Assembly (NCBI RefSeq): GCF_000682675.1
Contig: NZ_AWFA01000027.1
Location: 1 to 34,204, forward strand
Reading direction: 5' to 3'
From: Hyphomonas pacifica
GTDB lineage: Bacteria; Pseudomonadota; Alphaproteobacteria; Caulobacterales; Hyphomonadaceae
Length of the DNA stretch: 34,204 nucleotides
Program-made: the position numbers and the translations under genes
The notes under the pieces: generated by a model
Databases searched by the model: none
Told to the model about the DNA's origin: nothing
The model's input: the letters and a program-made list of their open reading frames with translations, nothing else
Shown here: in pieces, positions 16,231 through 23,597 of the stretch
How the letters are laid out: the number at the start of each line of letters is the position of its first letter
Numbering within the stretch: the first letter of the stretch is position 1

Positions 16231-17183
16231 TAGGCGGGTTCGCTGGTCAGCGAGATGAAGACGTCTTCGAGGTCCGGTGCCTTTGTTTCCAGGTCTGCCA
16301 CGCTGATACCGTTGGAGCGGACCAGTTCCAGAAGGCGGCCAATGCCAGTCTCGCTGGTGCGGAAGGTGATGGCCAGATCGCCTGATGGCGTGATCGAGGC
16401 ATCCATGCCTGCCAGGGCATCCGGCACGGCTGCTAGAGGTTCACGCGGGGTGATGACCAGCGTCTTGTAATCGAGGCGCGACAGCAGCTTGGGCGTCGAT
16501 TCGCAGGCGACAATCTCCCCATGGTTCACAATGGCGATGGTATCGCAAAGCTCTTCGGCTTCTTCCAGATAGTGCGTCGTCAGAATGATTGTCGTGCCAT
16601 TTGCGTGCAGTTCCTGCACATATTCCCACATCGAACGGCGCAATTCGACATCTACACCGGCGGTCGGTTCGTCCAGGATTAGGACGGGTGGATTGTGGAC
16701 AAGGGCTTTTGCCACCATAAGGCGGCGCTTCATGCCGCCGGACAGTTGGCGCACATAGGCGTCTTTCTTGTCGTCTAGGCCGACAGCCGTGAGAATCTCT
16801 AGGCTGCGACGCTCTGATTTCGGCACGCCATAGAAACCGGCCATCAATTCCAGCATTTCCAGCGGGGTGAAGAAGGGGTCTGCGACGATCTCCTGGTTCA
16901 CAACACCGATGGCTGCGCGGCTCTGGCGGGGATACTCGTCAATATCGAGTCCCCAGATGCTGGCCGTGCCTGACGTCTTGTTCACCAGACCAGCCAGAAT
17001 GTTGATAAAAGTGGATTTACCTGCGCCATTTGGTCCGAGCAATCCGAAGATCGACCCTCTCGGAACCTCCAGATTTATCCCCTTCAAGGCATGCTTTTCG
17101 GGCATCTTTCCCGAGGCTTTGTAGGTTTTTTGGAGATTTGAGACTTTAATGGCGAAGTCGGGGGCCGTTTTCGTGGATGACAT
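16230..17183 (-). CDS. ABC transporter ATP-binding protein (ABC-2 exporter type), no adjacent permease
   Basis: A 317-residue nucleotide-binding subunit. It has Walker A GPNGAGKST (50-58), a Q-loop near VVNQEIV (94-100), the signature LSGGM (147-151), Walker B LILDEP (168-173) and H-loop His204, plus the roughly 80-residue C-terminal domain of ABC-2-type (NodI/CcmA/drug-export) ATPases. The start is taken at ATG 17183, with AAAAGG 7 bases upstream; ATG 17207 is also possible. The gene stands alone: downstream is the convergent trxA and upstream the divergent zinc-finger gene, so any permease must be encoded elsewhere. The exported substrate cannot be inferred. It should be a peripheral protein on the inner face of the cytoplasmic membrane. 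Confidence 0.93.
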   Translation of the reverse strand: MSSTKTAPDFAIKVSNLQKTYKASGKMPEKHALKGINLEVPRGSIFGLLGPNGAGKSTFINILAGLVNKTSGTASIWGLDIDEYPRQSRAAIGVVNQEIVADPFFTPLEMLELMAGFYGVPKSERRSLEILTAVGLDDKKDAYVRQLSGGMKRRLMVAKALVHNPPVLILDEPTAGVDVELRRSMWEYVQELHANGTTIILTTHYLEEAEELCDTIAIVNHGEIVACESTPKLLSRLDYKTLVITPREPLAAVPDALAGMDASITPSGDLAITFRTSETGIGRLLELVRSNGISVADLETKAPDLEDVFISLTSEPA

Positions 17184-17301
17184 GCTGGGCCTTTTCACTC
17201 TGTCCATACGATCTTGCACCTTACGGCGGCGCAATCTAGGTAGGGTCGAGTAGCACTATGGGCAACCGGTGCCGCAGAAATTGCAGATGGAAAGACAAGT
17301 C

Positions 17302-17505
17302 ATGTCCACTAAACGCGATGTGTTTGATCCGCCGGAAGTCTCCATGGTGACCAGCCGCAAGGTTTCCTGCAATGGGGGTGGTGGTGCGCTGGGCCATCCG
17401 CGCGTCTGGTATGAAATGGGCGATGAAGATTTCGTCGAGTGCAAATACTGCGACCGGCGCTTCGTTCTGATCGGTGGCCGGGAAGACCCTTCCAGCGCCA
17501 AATAG
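17302..17505 (+). CDS. CHCC-type zinc-finger protein (NDUFS6-like)
   Basis: A 67-residue protein from ATG 17302; in-frame ATGs at 17269 and 17287 are weaker alternatives. The conserved part holds one His and three Cys, Cys23, His32, Cys47 and Cys50, in the order C-x8-H-x14-C-x2-C (HPRVWYEMG..VECKYCDRRFV). This is the CHCC zinc finger found in the mitochondrial complex I accessory subunit NDUFS6 and in short alphaproteobacterial homologues. In bacteria the small protein is thought to belong to, or help assemble, complex I; that is family knowledge, and no nuo gene is nearby. It is divergent from the ABC gene and 28 bases upstream of the FAD monooxygenase gene, so those two may be cotranscribed. 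Confidence 0.85.
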   Translation: MSTKRDVFDPPEVSMVTSRKVSCNGGGGALGHPRVWYEMGDEDFVECKYCDRRFVLIGGREDPSSAK

Positions 17506-17533
17506 GCTTTTTGCGATTAAGTGAGGTTTCCTG

Positions 17534-18718
17534 ATGCGTGTCCTGATAGCAGGCGGAGGCATAGGGGGGCTGACAGCAGCAATTGCGCTTCAACGCCTGG
17601 GCCATGAGGTTATGGTGTTTGAGCAGGCAGGCGTGCTGGATGAAGTTGGCGCAGGCATTCAGGTCAGCCCGAATGGCGTGAAAGTGTTGAAGGCACTGGG
17701 CGTTGAAGCGCGGGTTTCCCGCAATGCATTCCGCCCCAAGGCGCTTGAGATGCGTATGGGCCGCAGTGGTCGGCTCCTGTTCGACATTCCGCTTCGCAAG
17801 ACCGCGATCAATCGCTGGGGCGCGGATTACCTGCATGTCCACCGAGCAGATATGGTGGAGGCACTGAAAGAGGTGCTGCTGGAACGTCAGCCAGATAGTA
17901 TCCATCTTGGCTGCAAGGCGGCTTCCTATAGTCAGGACGACAAAGGTGTGCGGTTGCAGCTGCAGTCTGGCGACGTATTTGAAGGCGATGTGCTGGTCGG
18001 CGCTGATGGCATCCATTCCCTGATCCGCGCACAGATGCTGGGGCCCGATGCGCCGCGCTATACCGGTATGACTGCCTGGCGGGCCGTCGCTCCCGTGGCA
18101 TGTCTGGGGGATCATGCCCCGCCGCCGACCGCCAGCGTATGGGTTGGCTCTCGCCGACATGCGGTAACGTACCTTTTGCGCGGTGGATCGCTGGCGAACT
18201 TCGTCGGCGTGGTGGAGCGCAAGGAACAGCATGTCGAATCCTGGACCGCGGAAGGCTCTCGCGAGGATGCGGTGAGAGACTTTCAGGGCTGGAGTTCAGA
18301 TGTCACTGCGATCATCGAAAAGGCAGATGTGCTTCATCGCTGGGCGCTGTATGACCGGGATGAGCTGCCGCGCTGGTGTGATGGGCGGGTGACGCTGCTG
18401 GGCGATGCCTGTCATCCGATGCTGCCTTTCCTAGCGCAGGGCGCGGTGATGGCAATTGAGGACGCCTATGTACTGGCGCAGCAGCTGTCACGCGAGGCAA
18501 CGCCTGAAGCAGCGCTCAAGGCCTATGAGGCCGCACGCAAGCCCCGCACCAGCCGTGTGCAGGCCGGGGCGCGCGCCAATGCACGTTTGTTCCACCGTCG
18601 CAATCCGTTCACTCAGATGTCCACCTATGGGCCGATGTGGATTGCGGGGCGAACGATGAAGGGCTTTGTGCATTCCCGGAATGACTGGCTGTATAGCCAT
18701 GACGTGACCTGCAGCTGA
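17534..18718 (+). CDS. FAD-dependent aromatic-type monooxygenase
   Basis: A 394-residue single-component flavoprotein monooxygenase of the p-hydroxybenzoate/salicylate hydroxylase group. It has the N-terminal FAD-binding GGGIGG (7-12) with Glu30 for the ribose in VFEQ, the DG motif VLVGADGIHS (about 153-162) and the GD motif LLGDACHPMLPFLAQGA (about 288-304). NAD(P)H reduces FAD, and the C4a-hydroperoxide then inserts oxygen into the substrate. The substrate is unknown: no ring-cleavage or ubiquinone gene lies beside it, although salicylate-type hydroxylation is a reasonable guess. TGAGG lies about 8 bases upstream of the ATG. No signal peptide is visible. Confidence 0.9.
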   Translation: MRVLIAGGGIGGLTAAIALQRLGHEVMVFEQAGVLDEVGAGIQVSPNGVKVLKALGVEARVSRNAFRPKALEMRMGRSGRLLFDIPLRKTAINRWGADYLHVHRADMVEALKEVLLERQPDSIHLGCKAASYSQDDKGVRLQLQSGDVFEGDVLVGADGIHSLIRAQMLGPDAPRYTGMTAWRAVAPVACLGDHAPPPTASVWVGSRRHAVTYLLRGGSLANFVGVVERKEQHVESWTAEGSREDAVRDFQGWSSDVTAIIEKADVLHRWALYDRDELPRWCDGRVTLLGDACHPMLPFLAQGAVMAIEDAYVLAQQLSREATPEAALKAYEAARKPRTSRVQAGARANARLFHRRNPFTQMSTYGPMWIAGRTMKGFVHSRNDWLYSHDVTCS

Positions 18719-18739
18719 CACATCGTTATCTGTCTTATA

Positions 18740-18757
18740 CGAAACAGTCCTGTTTCG
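18740..18757. promoter_or_regulatory. Operator-like palindrome upstream of sdaA
   Basis: CGAAACAG-TC-CTGTTTCG is a perfect 8-bp inverted repeat with a 2-base centre, 31 bases before the serine ammonia-lyase start codon. It has no T run, so it is not a terminator for the monooxygenase gene. The size and symmetry suit a dimeric helix-turn-helix regulator; which one is not known. Confidence 0.45.
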
Positions 18758-18788
18758 ATTCCATCATTTAAATGACTGACGGGTTTGC

Positions 18789-20165
18789 ATGCTTTCTGTT
18801 CTTGATCTCTTTCGCGTTGGTATTGGACCTTCTAGTTCTCACACTGTGGGACCCATTCGGATTGCCGGGCGGTTTATCTCTGCCCTGCGCGACCGGGGCG
18901 GCCTTGGCGATATTGAGCGCGTCGAGGTGGAGCTGCAAGGCTCGCTGGCCCTGACCGGGGCGGGACACGCGACGCCAAAGGCCGTGCTTCTGGGCCTGGC
19001 TGGGTTTGAGCCCGAGACACTGGACCCCGATGAAGCGGAGGCCAGCGAAGCAAAGATTCGCAAGACAAAGCGCATCAAACTCGCGGGAGAGCGTGATATC
19101 GCCTTCGACCCCGAACGTGACATCTTGATGGCCTATGAGGTTATCCCGGAGCTGCACCCCAATGGGATGCGCCTGAAAGCATTTTCCGAGGACAGCAGCG
19201 TTCTGGCGGACGAGACCTGGTATTCCACGGGTGGCGGCTTCATCGCATCGCAAAAGCAGCTGGAACGCCCGCTGGAGGATGATCTTGTGCCGACCGGCCC
19301 CAGCGTACCGTTTGCCTATACGTCTGCCGCGGAATTGTTGGCAATGTGTGCTCATGAGGGGATGAGCATTCAGGAGATCACGCTGGCCAATGAAGACGCC
19401 ATGCGCGCCCGCGAGGAAACGCTGAGCGCGCTGGACCGGATTGCCGAGGTCATGCTGGGCTGTATTGAACGCGGACTGTCCCGTGAGGGAGAGCTACCGG
19501 GGGGCCTGAAGGTAAAACGCAGGGCACCGGGACTGTGGACCAAGCTGGTCAGCGGCAGCGGAGACAATGAACGTGAGCAATTGTTCGACTGGCTGAACGT
19601 CTATGCAATGGCGGTGAATGAGGAGAACGCGTCCGGCGGGCAGGTGGTGACGGCGCCGACCAATGGGGCTGCCGGGATTATTCCATCCGTTATTCGTCAT
19701 TATTGTGCAGACACAGAAGACCGTACCGCGCGTATGCGGACTTTCCTGCTGACGGCCGGGGCTGTGGGCATTCTCTACAAGCAGCGCGCGTCGATTTCCG
19801 GTGCAGAGATGGGCTGCCAGGGAGAGGTCGGCGTGGCCTGTTCCATGGCGGCAGCTGGCCTGGCGGCGGTGTGGGGCGCAACCCCTCAGCAAGTGACGAA
19901 TGCGGCCGAGATCGGCATGGAGCACAATCTGGGCCTGACCTGCGACCCGGTCGGCGGACTCGTGCAGATCCCCTGCATCGAGCGCAATGCGATTGGCGCG
20001 GTGAAAGCGGTGAATGCAGCGCGGCTGTCCCTTCATGCGACAGGCCATTCGCGCGTGTCTCTGGATCAGGTGATCGAGACCATGCGGCAGACGGGGCTCG
20101 ACATGTCCTCCAAATACAAGGAAACCAGTCAGGGTGGTCTTGCCGTTAACGTCGTGGAGTGCTGA
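18789..20165 (+). CDS. sdaA: L-serine ammonia-lyase, single-chain [4Fe-4S] type
   Basis: A 458-residue enzyme that deaminates L-serine to pyruvate and ammonia. It has the N-terminal [20 protein letters not shown] (2-21) and the catalytic domain [17 protein letters not shown] (289-305). The cluster cysteines are Cys343 (MGCQGE), Cys385 (LTCDP) and Cys396 (QIPC). The last residue, Cys458, matches the C-terminal cysteine that in Legionella serine dehydratase reaches the cluster as a removable fourth ligand; both proteins end at 458. It is oxygen-sensitive by family, and serine must displace the tail. The stop codon overlaps the ATG of the ExoD-like gene by one base, suggesting coupling. A palindrome lies 31 bases upstream. 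ATG 18789 is supported by the family's short N-terminus. Confidence 0.96.
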   Translation: MLSVLDLFRVGIGPSSSHTVGPIRIAGRFISALRDRGGLGDIERVEVELQGSLALTGAGHATPKAVLLGLAGFEPETLDPDEAEASEAKIRKTKRIKLAGERDIAFDPERDILMAYEVIPELHPNGMRLKAFSEDSSVLADETWYSTGGGFIASQKQLERPLEDDLVPTGPSVPFAYTSAAELLAMCAHEGMSIQEITLANEDAMRAREETLSALDRIAEVMLGCIERGLSREGELPGGLKVKRRAPGLWTKLVSGSGDNEREQLFDWLNVYAMAVNEENASGGQVVTAPTNGAAGIIPSVIRHYCADTEDRTARMRTFLLTAGAVGILYKQRASISGAEMGCQGEVGVACSMAAAGLAAVWGATPQQVTNAAEIGMEHNLGLTCDPVGGLVQIPCIERNAIGAVKAVNAARLSLHATGHSRVSLDQVIETMRQTGLDMSSKYKETSQGGLAVNVVEC

Positions 20166-20755
20166 TGGCGCGAGTCAATAATCTCGGCACGCTTCTGAGA
20201 AGCCTGGAAGATCGCACTTCCGGCGACAAGGTGAGTGTCGAGGCTATGCTCAATGCGGTCGGGCGGCGATCTTACGGCCCCATTCTGCTTTTGCTGGGCT
20301 TTATTGCGCTCAGCCCGCTGACAATCATTCCCGGCGCAAACTGGCTTGTCGCGCTGATCATCCTGCTGATGGCCGGGCAGATCCTGTTCGGCAAGAAGTA
20401 TCCATGGTTGCCCTCCCGGGTCCTGAATTTCGAGTTTCCCCGCTCAGCCCTGATCCAGGGAATAGAGATCGCTGACCCCTATGTCTGCCAGATCGACCGG
20501 TTTCTGAGACCGCGCTTTGCGATTCTGACAGAGCCGCCTTTCGTACAACTGGTGGCGCTGGTTTGTATCGGTGCCGCGCTGGTCACCTTTCCTTTGGGGC
20601 TGATACCCTTTGGCCCGGTCTTGCCGTCGCTGACTGTTCTGCTGTTTGGCTTGGCGCTGACGGCTCGGGACGGGGTTATTCTGATGCTGGCCGGTGCAGC
20701 CCTTTGCGGAAGTCTCTGGATGATGATTCACCTTTGGGCTCGCCTCTTCGGGTAG
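20165..20755 (+). CDS. ExoD-like exopolysaccharide synthesis family membrane protein
   Basis: A 196-residue integral membrane protein. ATG 20165 is chosen because GGAG lies 5 bases upstream and it overlaps the sdaA stop by one base (TGATG); a GTG six bases earlier is possible. The N-terminal 30 residues are soluble (LGTLLRSLEDR..VSVEAMLNAVGRR), followed by hydrophobic segments at about 37-55, 58-73, 126-146, 147-163 and 168-190, with the SYGPILLLLGFIALSPL motif typical of ExoD. Rhizobial ExoD affects exopolysaccharide and nodule invasion, but the family's biochemical role is unresolved. No polysaccharide genes are adjacent. Its position after sdaA suggests shared transcription rather than shared function. 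Confidence 0.85.
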   Translation: MARVNNLGTLLRSLEDRTSGDKVSVEAMLNAVGRRSYGPILLLLGFIALSPLTIIPGANWLVALIILLMAGQILFGKKYPWLPSRVLNFEFPRSALIQGIEIADPYVCQIDRFLRPRFAILTEPPFVQLVALVCIGAALVTFPLGLIPFGPVLPSLTVLLFGLALTARDGVILMLAGAALCGSLWMMIHLWARLFG

Positions 20756-20890
20756 AGCGTGGGCGACGAACGCAGGCATACAAGACTCGCGCCAAGGCGA
20801 TTCGGCAGTTCAGCAAATGAAGGTCCCTCCGCGTAGCCGTAAGCATGGCATGCAAGGATGCTGGAATGTGTCTGAATGCTATGGGAAAAG

Positions 20891-20966
20891 TGGCTCCGCG
20901 AGTAGGACTCGAACCTACGACCGGGCGATTAACAGTCGCCTGCTCTACCAACTGAGCTATCGCGGA
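20891..20966 (-). tRNA. tRNA-Asn (anticodon GTT)
   Basis: A 76-base cloverleaf with encoded CCA. The acceptor stem TCCGCGA/TCGCGGA is perfect, with discriminator G. The anticodon arm is GGCGA-CTGTTAA-TCGCC with GTT in the loop, and the T arm is GTAGG-TTCGAGT-CCTAC. All stems are fully paired, so it should be functional. It starts the minus-strand tRNA pair with tRNA-Cys about 325 bases to the right. Confidence 0.98.
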
Positions 20967-21051
20967 ACAGCTGGAGACGGGTGAATAGCAGACCCGATTT
21001 TGGGTGCAAGCCCCGATCTGCTCTCGACTGACAAAAACCTGCAGTTTTCGC

Positions 21052-21083
21052 AAAAAAAAGGCGGGAGACATGAAGCTCCCGCC
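21052..21083 (-). terminator. Strong minus-strand terminator between tRNA-Cys and tRNA-Asn
   Basis: On the minus strand GGCGGGAG pairs perfectly with CTCCCGCC around an 8-base loop, followed by eight T (21052-21059). It lies 209 bases past tRNA-Cys and upstream of tRNA-Asn. It therefore ends either a long tRNA-Cys trailer or a separate short RNA, and it shows that the two tRNAs are not one simple transcript. Confidence 0.9.
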
Positions 21084-21228
21084 GAGGCGTTGGGTGATGG
21101 TGGGTGTCTCCAAGAGAAGACAGGATCAACATCGCCCAAATTGGTTAACGGGCTGTAAACGGTTTGCGAACGTGGGCCTGAAAATTGCCGAAACTGTATT
21201 TACCATTGGGAAATCATGACATCGCGCA

Positions 21229-21271
21229 GAGACGCCCCGCCGCTGGAAAGCGGTGGGTGGTGAGTCGTCTC
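21229..21271. repeat. Long imperfect inverted repeat 3' of tRNA-Cys
   Basis: An outer arm GAGACG (21229-21234)/CGTCTC (21266-21271) encloses an inner arm CCCGCCGCT (21236-21244)/AGCGGTGGG (21249-21257), with one G-U pair on the plus strand, around a GGAA loop. An unpaired 8-base strand lies on one side. The G-U pair suggests an RNA made from the plus strand would fold better. There is no T run, so it is not a standard terminator. Confidence 0.5.
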
Positions 21272-21291
21272 CGGGATGTTCGGAAAGGTTC

Positions 21292-21365
21292 TGGAGGCTC
21301 CGGCCGGAATCGAACCGGCGTACACGGATTTGCAATCCGCTGCGTCACCACTCCGCCACAGAGCC
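21292..21365 (-). tRNA. tRNA-Cys (anticodon GCA)
   Basis: A 74-base tRNA with encoded CCA and discriminator T. The acceptor stem GGCTCTG/CGGAGCC has one T-G pair. The anticodon arm has GGATT-GCA-AATCC, placing GCA in the loop, and the T arm GCCGG-TTCGATT-CCGGC is perfect. It appears functional. Confidence 0.97.
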
Positions 21366-21519
21366 AGCAACCAGAAGGCGCGTCACTAGCAATGAACTTC
21401 ACGCGTTGCAATCTGTCCTTTTCAGGCAGCGTGCGTTTATCACGCATTGCACCGCCCGAAACCCATGATAAAGGGCATCTCAAGACCCTCTAATGACCTA
21501 GCCCGAAAGGGAATTCGAG

Positions 21520-22173
21520 ATGAATTACGAGCTTGCCCGCGAAATCATGGTCGATAGCCAGATTCGCCCGAATGACGTTTCGGACCCGGAAATCGTGTCA
21601 GCTTTCCTCAGAACGCCGCGTGAGGCCTTTGTACCAAGCTCGCGCAAGTCAGTTGCCTATTCCGAAATGGAAATCGCGACATCCGAGGGCCGCGCCCTCT
21701 GGACCCCGCGCGATACAGCCAAACTGGTCAAGCTGGCCGACATCAAGCCGACGGACATTGTCCTCGTCATCGGTGCGGGTGCTGGTTACGAAGTCGCTCT
21801 GATCAGCCGTCTGGCGGAAACAGTCATTGCGCTTGAAGAAGATGCGGCGCTTGTCGACGCCATGTCTGAACGATTCGCTGCACTCGGCATTGATCAGGCT
21901 GTCGCGGTTGAAGGCAAACTGGCTGAAGGCCTGCCAGACCAGGCACCGTTTGATGTCATCTATGTCTGCGGCATGGTCGAGACCGTACCAGAAGCCTGGG
22001 CGAACCAGTTGGGTGAAGGTGGCCGTATGGCATTGGTTGAGATGAAGGGCGAGGGCCTTGGCCGGGGTAAAGTGTTCACGCGGGCGGGCGAAACGGTCTC
22101 TGCGCGCGAAGGGTTTGATGCTTTCCCGCCGAGATTCAGCCAGTTCGACAAGAAAAAAGCCTTCGTTTTCTAG
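21520..22173 (+). CDS. PIMT-like SAM-dependent methyltransferase, probably not a true isoaspartate methyltransferase
   Basis: A 217-residue Rossmann methyltransferase of the protein-L-isoaspartate O-methyltransferase family. SAM motif I is VLVIGAGAGYE (81-91) where true PIMTs have VLEIGTGSGYQ, and the diagnostic GQTISQP active-site segment is replaced by EGRALWTPRDTAKLV (56-70). The N-terminal MVDSQIRPNDV (10-20) and TPREAFVP (32-39) follow the family. It may still bind SAM, but the isoaspartyl-recognition Thr/Ser is missing, so repair activity is doubtful. It lies directly upstream of tolC, an arrangement I recall from other Caulobacterales. The ATG is preceded by GAAAGGGA. It is likely cytosolic. 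Confidence 0.85.
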   Translation: MNYELAREIMVDSQIRPNDVSDPEIVSAFLRTPREAFVPSSRKSVAYSEMEIATSEGRALWTPRDTAKLVKLADIKPTDIVLVIGAGAGYEVALISRLAETVIALEEDAALVDAMSERFAALGIDQAVAVEGKLAEGLPDQAPFDVIYVCGMVETVPEAWANQLGEGGRMALVEMKGEGLGRGKVFTRAGETVSAREGFDAFPPRFSQFDKKKAFVF

Positions 22174-22213
22174 TTTCTTGTGCCGCGAGCATGCGGCATT
22201 AAGACTCCCGAAA

Positions 22214-22253
22214 AGTGAACACTGTTCACTCTTGGCTAACGGGTCTCTATATA
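22214..22253 (+). promoter_or_regulatory. Predicted tolC promoter with palindromic operator over the -35 box
   Basis: TTCACT (22225-22230) and TATATA (22248-22253) are 17 bases apart. The -35 box lies inside the perfect palindrome AGTGAACA-C-TGTTCACT (22214-22230), a form typical of TetR/AcrR-type operators. Transcription would start near 22260, leaving a leader of about 30 bases before tolC. Binding would directly exclude RNA polymerase. Confidence 0.65.
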
Positions 22254-22256
22254 GGG

Positions 22257-22273
22257 GACCAGTTAGACTGGTC
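22257..22273 (+). promoter_or_regulatory. Second inverted repeat at the tolC transcription start
   Basis: GACCAGT-TAG-ACTGGTC is a perfect 7-bp inverted repeat that extends further with G-U pairs. It starts 3 bases past the -10 box and ends 4 bases before the AAGGAG ribosome binding site. It could be a second operator or, in the mRNA, a 5' hairpin that protects the message or limits translation. Confidence 0.5.
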
Positions 22274-22289
22274 TCTTAAGGAGTCACCC

Positions 22290-23579
22290 ATGAAATTCCG
22301 CCATTTCCTAACGGTTTCCACGGTTGCATTGATGATGGCGGGGCCGCTGACTGCCCATGCCGAGACCCTGTCTGATGCGGTCGCTGCGGCGCGGCTGACC
22401 AATCCGGGGCTTGAGGCCCAGCGCGTCGAAACGGATATTGCCAAGGAGAATGTCGCTCAGGCGCGTGCGCAGGGTAATGCGTCGGTCAATCTTTCCGGCA
22501 GTGCCGGGTATGAATATGTCGATACCAATTCACCCCTGGCAGCATTTCCGGGCTATACTGGCGATCGCACGATCGCGAATGCGCAGGTGCAGGCATCCAA
22601 GCCGATCTATACAGGCGGTCGCGTCCGTGCTGGCATTCGCCAGGCGACCGCCGGTGTCAGCGCTGCGGAAGCGCAGTATGATTCGGCGCTGCAGGATCTG
22701 ACGCTTCAGGTCGTCACCGCCTATATGGATGTCCGCCGCGATCTCGAAGCCGTTGCCATTCGCCAAAACAATGTCGAGGTAACGGGCGAGCAGGTGCGTG
22801 CAGCGAATGATCGTTTTGATGTGGGCGTTGTGACTCGCACAGACGTCTCCCTCTCACAGGCGCGTCTTGAAGGTGCGCGGGCCTCTCTGGCCGGTGCACA
22901 GGCGGCGCTTGAGGGCAGCATTGCGAATTACGAATTACTAACCGGCAATGCGCCGGGCGATCTAGTTCCGCCACCGCCGGTGCCGAGTCTGCCGGAAAGC
23001 TTGGAGCAGGCTGTACAGATCGCTCTCGACAACAATCCGGATCTTGTTGCTGCGCGGTATTCTGAACGCGCTGCGTCCGAAGCCATTGAGGTGGCGCGCG
23101 GCCAGTACAAGCCGCAGGTGAGCATCGTCGGTACAGCCTCTGTTCAGGAAACCTATAATGACATCACCCAGCGCGATACGACCGTGTCTGCTGTTGCGCA
23201 GGGCAAAATTCCGCTCCTCTCCGGCGGTCTTATCAAGAGCCAGGTGCGCTCTGCCAAGCTGCAGCGCTCTCAGGCACGTCAGCAGATCGACACGCTACAG
23301 CGCCAAATTCGCGCGCAAGTGGCCCAGTCCTGGTATTTGCATGAGGCTTCCCTGCGTTCCATTGAGGCCTCACGTCGTCAGGTAGAGGCGGCAGAAATTG
23401 CCTACGATGGCGCGAAGGAAGAACTGGCTGTCGGTGTCCGCACCACGCTGGACGTGCTGGACCAGGAACAGCAATTGTTTGAGGCGCGCCTGGCGTTGGT
23501 GGAAGCTGAACGCGACGCCTATGTTGCCGCGTTCAACCTGCTTCGGGCGACCGGGCAATTGTCACCGGAATTGCTCTGA
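22290..23579 (+). CDS. tolC: TolC-family outer membrane efflux/secretion channel
   Basis: A 429-residue outer membrane factor. The start ATG 22290 has AAGGAG 6 bases upstream; the frame is open back to 22215 but that region is promoter. A signal peptide covers about residues 1-24, cleaved after AHA before ETLSDAV. Two internally similar halves follow, each with LSDAVAAARLTNPGLEAQR-like and LEQAVQIALDNNPDLVAAR-like starts, long coiled-coil alpha-barrel helices, and YTGGRVRAGI and LLSGGLIKSQV strands of the membrane barrel. It forms a trimeric exit duct for RND, MFS or type I export. The adjacent pcm-like and popZ genes are conserved context, not export partners. The inner-membrane components are not in the window. 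Its own regulated promoter suggests inducible control. Confidence 0.95.
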   Translation: MKFRHFLTVSTVALMMAGPLTAHAETLSDAVAAARLTNPGLEAQRVETDIAKENVAQARAQGNASVNLSGSAGYEYVDTNSPLAAFPGYTGDRTIANAQVQASKPIYTGGRVRAGIRQATAGVSAAEAQYDSALQDLTLQVVTAYMDVRRDLEAVAIRQNNVEVTGEQVRAANDRFDVGVVTRTDVSLSQARLEGARASLAGAQAALEGSIANYELLTGNAPGDLVPPPPVPSLPESLEQAVQIALDNNPDLVAARYSERAASEAIEVARGQYKPQVSIVGTASVQETYNDITQRDTTVSAVAQGKIPLLSGGLIKSQVRSAKLQRSQARQQIDTLQRQIRAQVAQSWYLHEASLRSIEASRRQVEAAEIAYDGAKEELAVGVRTTLDVLDQEQQLFEARLALVEAERDAYVAAFNLLRATGQLSPELL

Positions 23580-23597
23580 AACGCGGACGCAGGCCTC

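Larger units (their letters stand above)
20967..21291. other. Intergenic region between the two tRNA genes
   Basis: These 325 bases have no convincing protein gene. They hold an isolated minus-strand terminator (21052-21083), a long imperfect hairpin (21229-21271), and between them an unassigned stretch whose minus-strand transcript would be C-rich just before the terminator (CACCCACCATCACCCAAC). One TTAACC half-site of the CtrA kind lies at 21144-21149 on the minus strand. I could not place a confident promoter. Confidence 0.6.

Noticed and set aside
20676-21113. A minus-strand frame covering tRNA-Asn and its terminator
   Set aside because: It runs through a complete tRNA and a terminator hairpin and has no ribosome binding site.
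21185-21493. A plus-strand frame covering tRNA-Cys
   Set aside because: It crosses the tRNA in antisense and shows no coding character.
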